Positions 59,575 to 62,698 of a stretch of DNA of 62,698 bases are shown here, in pieces. The stretch covers positions 53,837 to 116,534 of the forward strand of contig DKDI01000018.1 in assembly GCA_002449305.1 (NCBI GenBank). The letters are read 5' to 3'. The notes below the pieces were generated by a model. The model was not told the origin of the DNA, did no database searches, and saw only the letters and a program-made list of their open reading frames with translations. Source of the DNA: Treponema sp. UBA6852. GTDB lineage: Bacteria > Spirochaetota > Spirochaetia > Treponematales > Treponemataceae. Numbering within the stretch: the stretch's first letter is position 1; every line of letters begins with the position of its first letter. A program made the position numbers and the translations under genes.

Positions 59575-60639
59575 CTATTTTTTTGAAATTGAAATTTTTG
59601 AAATTTTTGTGTTCCGTCCAATGAAAAGAGAATCTTCATAAGTCTGAATAAATGAACATTCGCCTTCAAAGCTGAACGATGCCATTGGATAAACAAAAGA
59701 TTCAAGAATTGTTACAGTGTATTTTTTTCCGTCTTTGCTCAAAACAAAAACAAGCTCATTGTTGTCAGAAAATTCTATTTGAGAAATTTTCCCTTTGATT
59801 GGAATTTTTTTGCTTGTGGATTTTTTTGAATTGACGATTCCAAGAAAATCTTTTCCGTTGAAATAAACGTAATCAGAATTGTTGTTGAATTTTACAAGCG
59901 TCTGGCGGGAAATGGAATTTTCAAGATACTCGTGGTAAATTACTTTTGAATGTCCGCCGTTTTTTTCTGCAACAATAAATCTTTGCTGATCTTGTCCTGA
60001 AACACAGGCGATTCTGTTTCCGTCTTCAGAAATTGCAACACCAAGAATCACATCGCAATTGCTTCCGCCAGGCGCAAATTTCTGGTCAATTTTTCCGTCC
60101 GGCAAAAAAGAAATTACAGTTCCGTCTGCGTATCCTGCGGCAGTTCCGTTTTTGCTTGATGAAAATGCGGTGATTGGCGAATAATGCTCGTAGTTCCATT
60201 CGCGTTTTCCTTCTGAATTGCATTTTACAAAAGAAGTTCCGCCCGGCTGCATTACAAAAATTCTATCTTGGTCAAAAAATGGAAATCCGGCTTCGTCAAT
60301 TGTTCCAGCTAAAGTTCCGTCTGCGAAAAAAAAGTCGGTCTTTGTGCCGCTTGCCCCGAATGTTGCATACCATTTTTCTGAAACTGTTGATTTAAAAGGA
60401 AATGTTATTGCTGAAACAATTTTTCCGTCTGCTGTAAAATATCCTATGTTCTGGGAAAGTTTAAACGGAATCTTTTTTGCATCATTTGAATTTTCTTGAA
60501 TATGTGAAATGTCTTCTGTCCATTCCGGTGTAAAATGAATTTCTTGGCCCATTGGCTGCACTGAAAAAATAATGTACAAGGCGCAAAATATAACGGCTAT
60601 AGGAACAAGCAGATTCTTTTTTTTCTTATTAAAATTCAT
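59575..60639 (-). CDS. Membrane-anchored beta-propeller-like protein
   Basis: 354 residues with one N-terminal membrane anchor (about 10-28) and an external domain made of repeated strand units such as GTLAGTIDEAG, GTAAGYADGTVISFL and EDGNRIACVSGQDQQRF, as in WD40/PQQ-like propellers. Function unknown. The M23-like gene follows 26 bases downstream, so the two envelope proteins may work together. Promoter and start at 60639 are discussed with the next entry. Confidence 0.72.
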   Translation of the reverse strand: MNFNKKKKNLLVPIAVIFCALYIIFSVQPMGQEIHFTPEWTEDISHIQENSNDAKKIPFKLSQNIGYFTADGKIVSAITFPFKSTVSEKWYATFGASGTKTDFFFADGTLAGTIDEAGFPFFDQDRIFVMQPGGTSFVKCNSEGKREWNYEHYSPITAFSSSKNGTAAGYADGTVISFLPDGKIDQKFAPGGSNCDVILGVAISEDGNRIACVSGQDQQRFIVAEKNGGHSKVIYHEYLENSISRQTLVKFNNNSDYVYFNGKDFLGIVNSKKSTSKKIPIKGKISQIEFSDNNELVFVLSKDGKKYTVTILESFVYPMASFSFEGECSFIQTYEDSLFIGRNTKISKISISKK

Positions 60640-60647
60640 AATAGGCT

Positions 60648-60676
60648 ATTCTATAGAAAGCAATGATAATTTTCAA
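60648..60676 (-). promoter_or_regulatory. Promoter of the propeller/M23 pair
   Basis: Minus strand TTGAAA (60676-60671), 17 bases, TAGAAT (60653-60648), 8 bases, ATG at 60639. Confidence 0.62.
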
Positions 60677-60796
60677 TGCCATTGAATTTTGCAAGGAAGC
60701 CGTTTTGTTTGTAAAAAGATTACGCAATAAAAAAGTTAAAAAAAATGCCCTCAAATGCTGACAAACCAACTTTTTTGAATCATAATTATAATAAAC

Positions 60797-61012
60797 TGTC
60801 ATTCTTTATGCGGAAGATCTCCGGGTCAAGCCCGAAGATGACAAGGAAAAACAACTGTCATTCTCGCACTACGATGCTGCGATGTTTACGCAGTAAACTC
60901 GGTCAGGAATCTGAAATAGATTATCCGGTCAAGCCGGATAATGACATAGGATCAAGCTGGATAATGACAAGAAAACTGTCATTCCCGTGCAGCGACACGG
61001 GAATCTCTAACA
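60797..61012. repeat. Array of REP-like palindromes
   Basis: At least four units in a 386-base gap (60640-61025). One carries the longer variant with the hairpin CTGCGATGTTTACGCAG followed by TAAACT(C/T)GGTCAGG, which recurs at 62612-62646. The last unit ends 10 bases before the AAGGAGG of the lipoprotein gene. No gene was seen. Confidence 0.72.
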
Positions 61013-61025
61013 AGGAGGAATCTTT

Positions 61026-62544
61026 ATGAAAAAGCTAATTTTTTCTATTTTACCAGCATTTTTATTCGCATTTATTTCGTGCATGAACATGAGCTCTGGC
61101 TCTGGCGAAAACGGCTCTGTTCGTGTTGCCCTGCCCGGAAGCGCGCGTGCCACATACACTTACAGCAGCAGCAACGCAAACCAATACATTGTTCGCCTTT
61201 ATAATGACGGCTTTGACCAAACCGAAGAAGGAACTGTGGGGGGGGGTAATAGAGTTTGGCGACCTTGAGCCTGGAAAATACACAGCCACAGCCGAAGCCT
61301 GGAACACATCTGAAAATCTTCTTGAAGGAAGCGGAAGCACAAAGATTACTGTAAAAGCTGGCGAAACCACCGACTGCAATATCAAAATGATTCTTGAGGG
61401 GCAAACTGCGTATTATTCAAAGTATATGCTCTTTTCTGATTATTCCGGCAATATGTACGCCTACGATTATTCAACTTGCTCACAAAAGAGAAAGTGGGAA
61501 AATTCTTACAATCTTGCAGAAGACAATAGTGGAAATGTTTATTATATGTATGTTGGAAAAAGCCCTACAGGTACTTATTATGACCCAAAAATAAGAATAT
61601 TTAATGGTAATAATGATAGTGATGAATATGGATATGGAACTGCATTTTCAGAGGATACCAATTTTTCTCATACAAGTCTTTTTGATGCATATTATGACAG
61701 TACGACAGATACTTATTGGGTAGCTTATGCTTATTGGTCAAATCCAGGAAAGAAACTGTATCTATGTAAAAAAACAGATAAATATGCCTCAATTACAAAG
61801 ACTGTTGGTGATTTTCCTTTTGCTTCTGCGTGCATTGCGACACAAGGAGAAAATTTTTATTATTCATTTAACAGCAGTGATGATACTAACCAGTGTCCAG
61901 ATTCAATTGGCTATGCAACATTCGATTACACAACAAGTGGCGGCTCTGCAAATGAAATAGAGACAAAAACTTTAGCTGATTTTGGTGTTTCAGGCACAAT
62001 AACAGACATAGCGGTTCTTGAAGACGGAACTGTGGCTGTTCTTGTAAACGACAAAAATTTAAATGCTGCAAATCAATTTGTTTTAGCTGATGGCGGCACA
62101 GTGTACAGCCGCGGCGCGCTTGTTCTTTTGTCTTCGGACTTGTCAAATTATAAAGTTCTAGGCTGGACAGATGATTCTTCAGTGAGAACAATAAGCGCAA
62201 CTGGCTCAAGTTCTGGGTATAGTACAACATGGACTTCAATCACGGCATACATCCCAGAGTATGAGGAGCGCAATTCGCACTTTTACGGACCGCTTAAAAT
62301 TGTCGCAATCCGCCCAAAAGAGCTTGTAATTGCAGACTGCGGCGCAAACTTTGTCCTGCCTGATTACAGCGGCAAAAAGAACGGAAAAATGTTCACGCAC
62401 AACAGGCTTATGACTGTAAACCTGCGCAACTTTGCCATAAGCTGCAAAAAGGAATTCAGCGAAAGCGAAATAAAGTTTCAGAATCTGGATATTAGCGGCA
62501 GTTTGACAGTTGTTAGCAACTGGTCAGATGGAGTTGAAAAATAA
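61026..62544 (+). pseudogene. Phase-variable lipoprotein, currently out of frame at a G9 tract
   Basis: A lipoprotein signal peptide (AFISC, Cys19) starts at the ATG at 61026 behind AAGGAGG. In the given sequence this frame stops at 61266-61268 after about 80 residues. The remaining 425 codons are open in the next frame up to 62544. The shift lies at nine G residues (61238-61246). With eight or eleven G the frames join as ...TVGGVIEFGDLEPG, and a protein of about 505 residues results. The N-terminal part has a Big/fibronectin-like strand pattern (EFGDLEPGKYTATAEAW); the rest looks like a propeller and is unrecognised. An on/off surface lipoprotein is likely; a sequencing error in the G run is the alternative. 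Confidence 0.8.
61238..61246 (+). repeat. Poly-G tract (9 G)
   Basis: A homopolymer in coding sequence between GAACTGT and TAATAGAG. It is the only G run of this length noticed in the window and lies exactly at the frame break of the lipoprotein gene. Confidence 0.9.
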
Positions 62545-62552
62545 AGTAACTA
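62537..62552 (+). repeat. Second copy of the AAAAATAAAGTAACTA motif
   Basis: Sixteen bases identical to 8383-8398, overlapping the stop codon of the lipoprotein frame. Confidence 0.6.
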
Positions 62553-62590
62553 GCCCAAATGTCGAGTTTTGATAAGAACAGTAATTTATG

Positions 62591-62698
62591 TGTCATTCCC
62601 GTGCTACGACACTGCGATGTTTACGCAGTAAACTTGGTCAGGAATCTGTTGGAAATTTTCAATAGATTATCAACCGAGTTTCTTTCAGAAACATCGCA
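62591..62698. repeat. REP-like element at the window edge
   Basis: The long variant of the repeat (TGTCATTCCCGTGC..., hairpin CTGCGATGTTTACGCAG) followed, in inverted orientation at 62665-62698, by a diverged copy. It continues beyond the window. Confidence 0.65.

Noticed and set aside
61123..62544. The downstream frame of the lipoprotein gene as an independent gene starting at 61123
   Set aside because: Its first ~40 codons overlap the signal-peptide frame and have no ribosome binding site or signal sequence, whereas joining at the G tract gives a normal lipoprotein.

Overview
The window looks like a chromosomal segment of a Treponema-like spirochaete (Spirochaetota). This rests on protein resemblance rather than a marker gene: a LolA-like/RodZ-like/RimO/UvrD/ApbE operon, a FliS operon behind a sigma-28 type promoter, GerMN, Cache and beta-propeller proteins of the kind common in treponemes, a poly-G contingency tract in a lipoprotein, and an A+T-leaning sequence sprinkled with short palindromic repeats. 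The species cannot be given from sequence reading alone.

Layout. 1-6.7 kb: cell-envelope and housekeeping operon (lolA-like, rodZ-like, rimO, uvrD/pcrA, apbE), then a sodium:neurotransmitter-type symporter to 8.1 kb. 8.1-19.2 kb: a defence island. It holds a PLD-nuclease/SNF2 helicase, a large Eco57I-type DNA methyltransferase, an AbiE (type IV) toxin-antitoxin pair, an orphan C-terminal specificity fragment, a complete but promoterless inverted specificity cassette, and an Mpi-like serine invertase. Inverted repeats of about 317 bp plus three copies of a 28-31 bp internal repeat make this a probable DNA-inversion switch that changes the target-recognition part of the methyltransferase.

19.3-32 kb: small metabolic and acetyltransferase genes, a class M sirtuin, a zinc regulon (Fur/Zur-type regulator, small Cys/His membrane protein, COG0523 GTPase, a ZnuA protein carrying an inserted ZinT domain, VanY-like peptidase, ZnuC, ZnuB, lipoprotein) and, 9 kb from the sirtuin, a zinc-type macrodomain hydrolase. 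Three copies of a hairpin-rich non-coding element lie here. 32-38 kb: glutamate synthase gltBD on the minus strand. 38-50.9 kb: a NusG-II-domain protein, rhomboid-like protein, phosphofructokinase, FMN enzyme, ECF S-component, RNA methyltransferase, PAP2 phosphatase, a soluble chemoreceptor-like protein behind a promoter-terminator leader, GerMN protein, prolyl-tRNA synthetase, FliS and a TetR regulator. 50.9-60.6 kb: a type IIA topoisomerase pair whose B subunit has a histone-like lysine-rich tail, then YigZ, a phosphatase, MnmA, a degenerate M23 protein and a beta-propeller protein. 61-62.5 kb: a lipoprotein interrupted at a nine-G tract.

Two themes cut across the window. Many single genes have a -35/-10 promoter ending only 6-9 bases before the start codon with no Shine-Dalgarno sequence, which suggests frequent leaderless mRNAs. 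Two separate phase-variation mechanisms (DNA inversion and homopolymer slippage) are visible.
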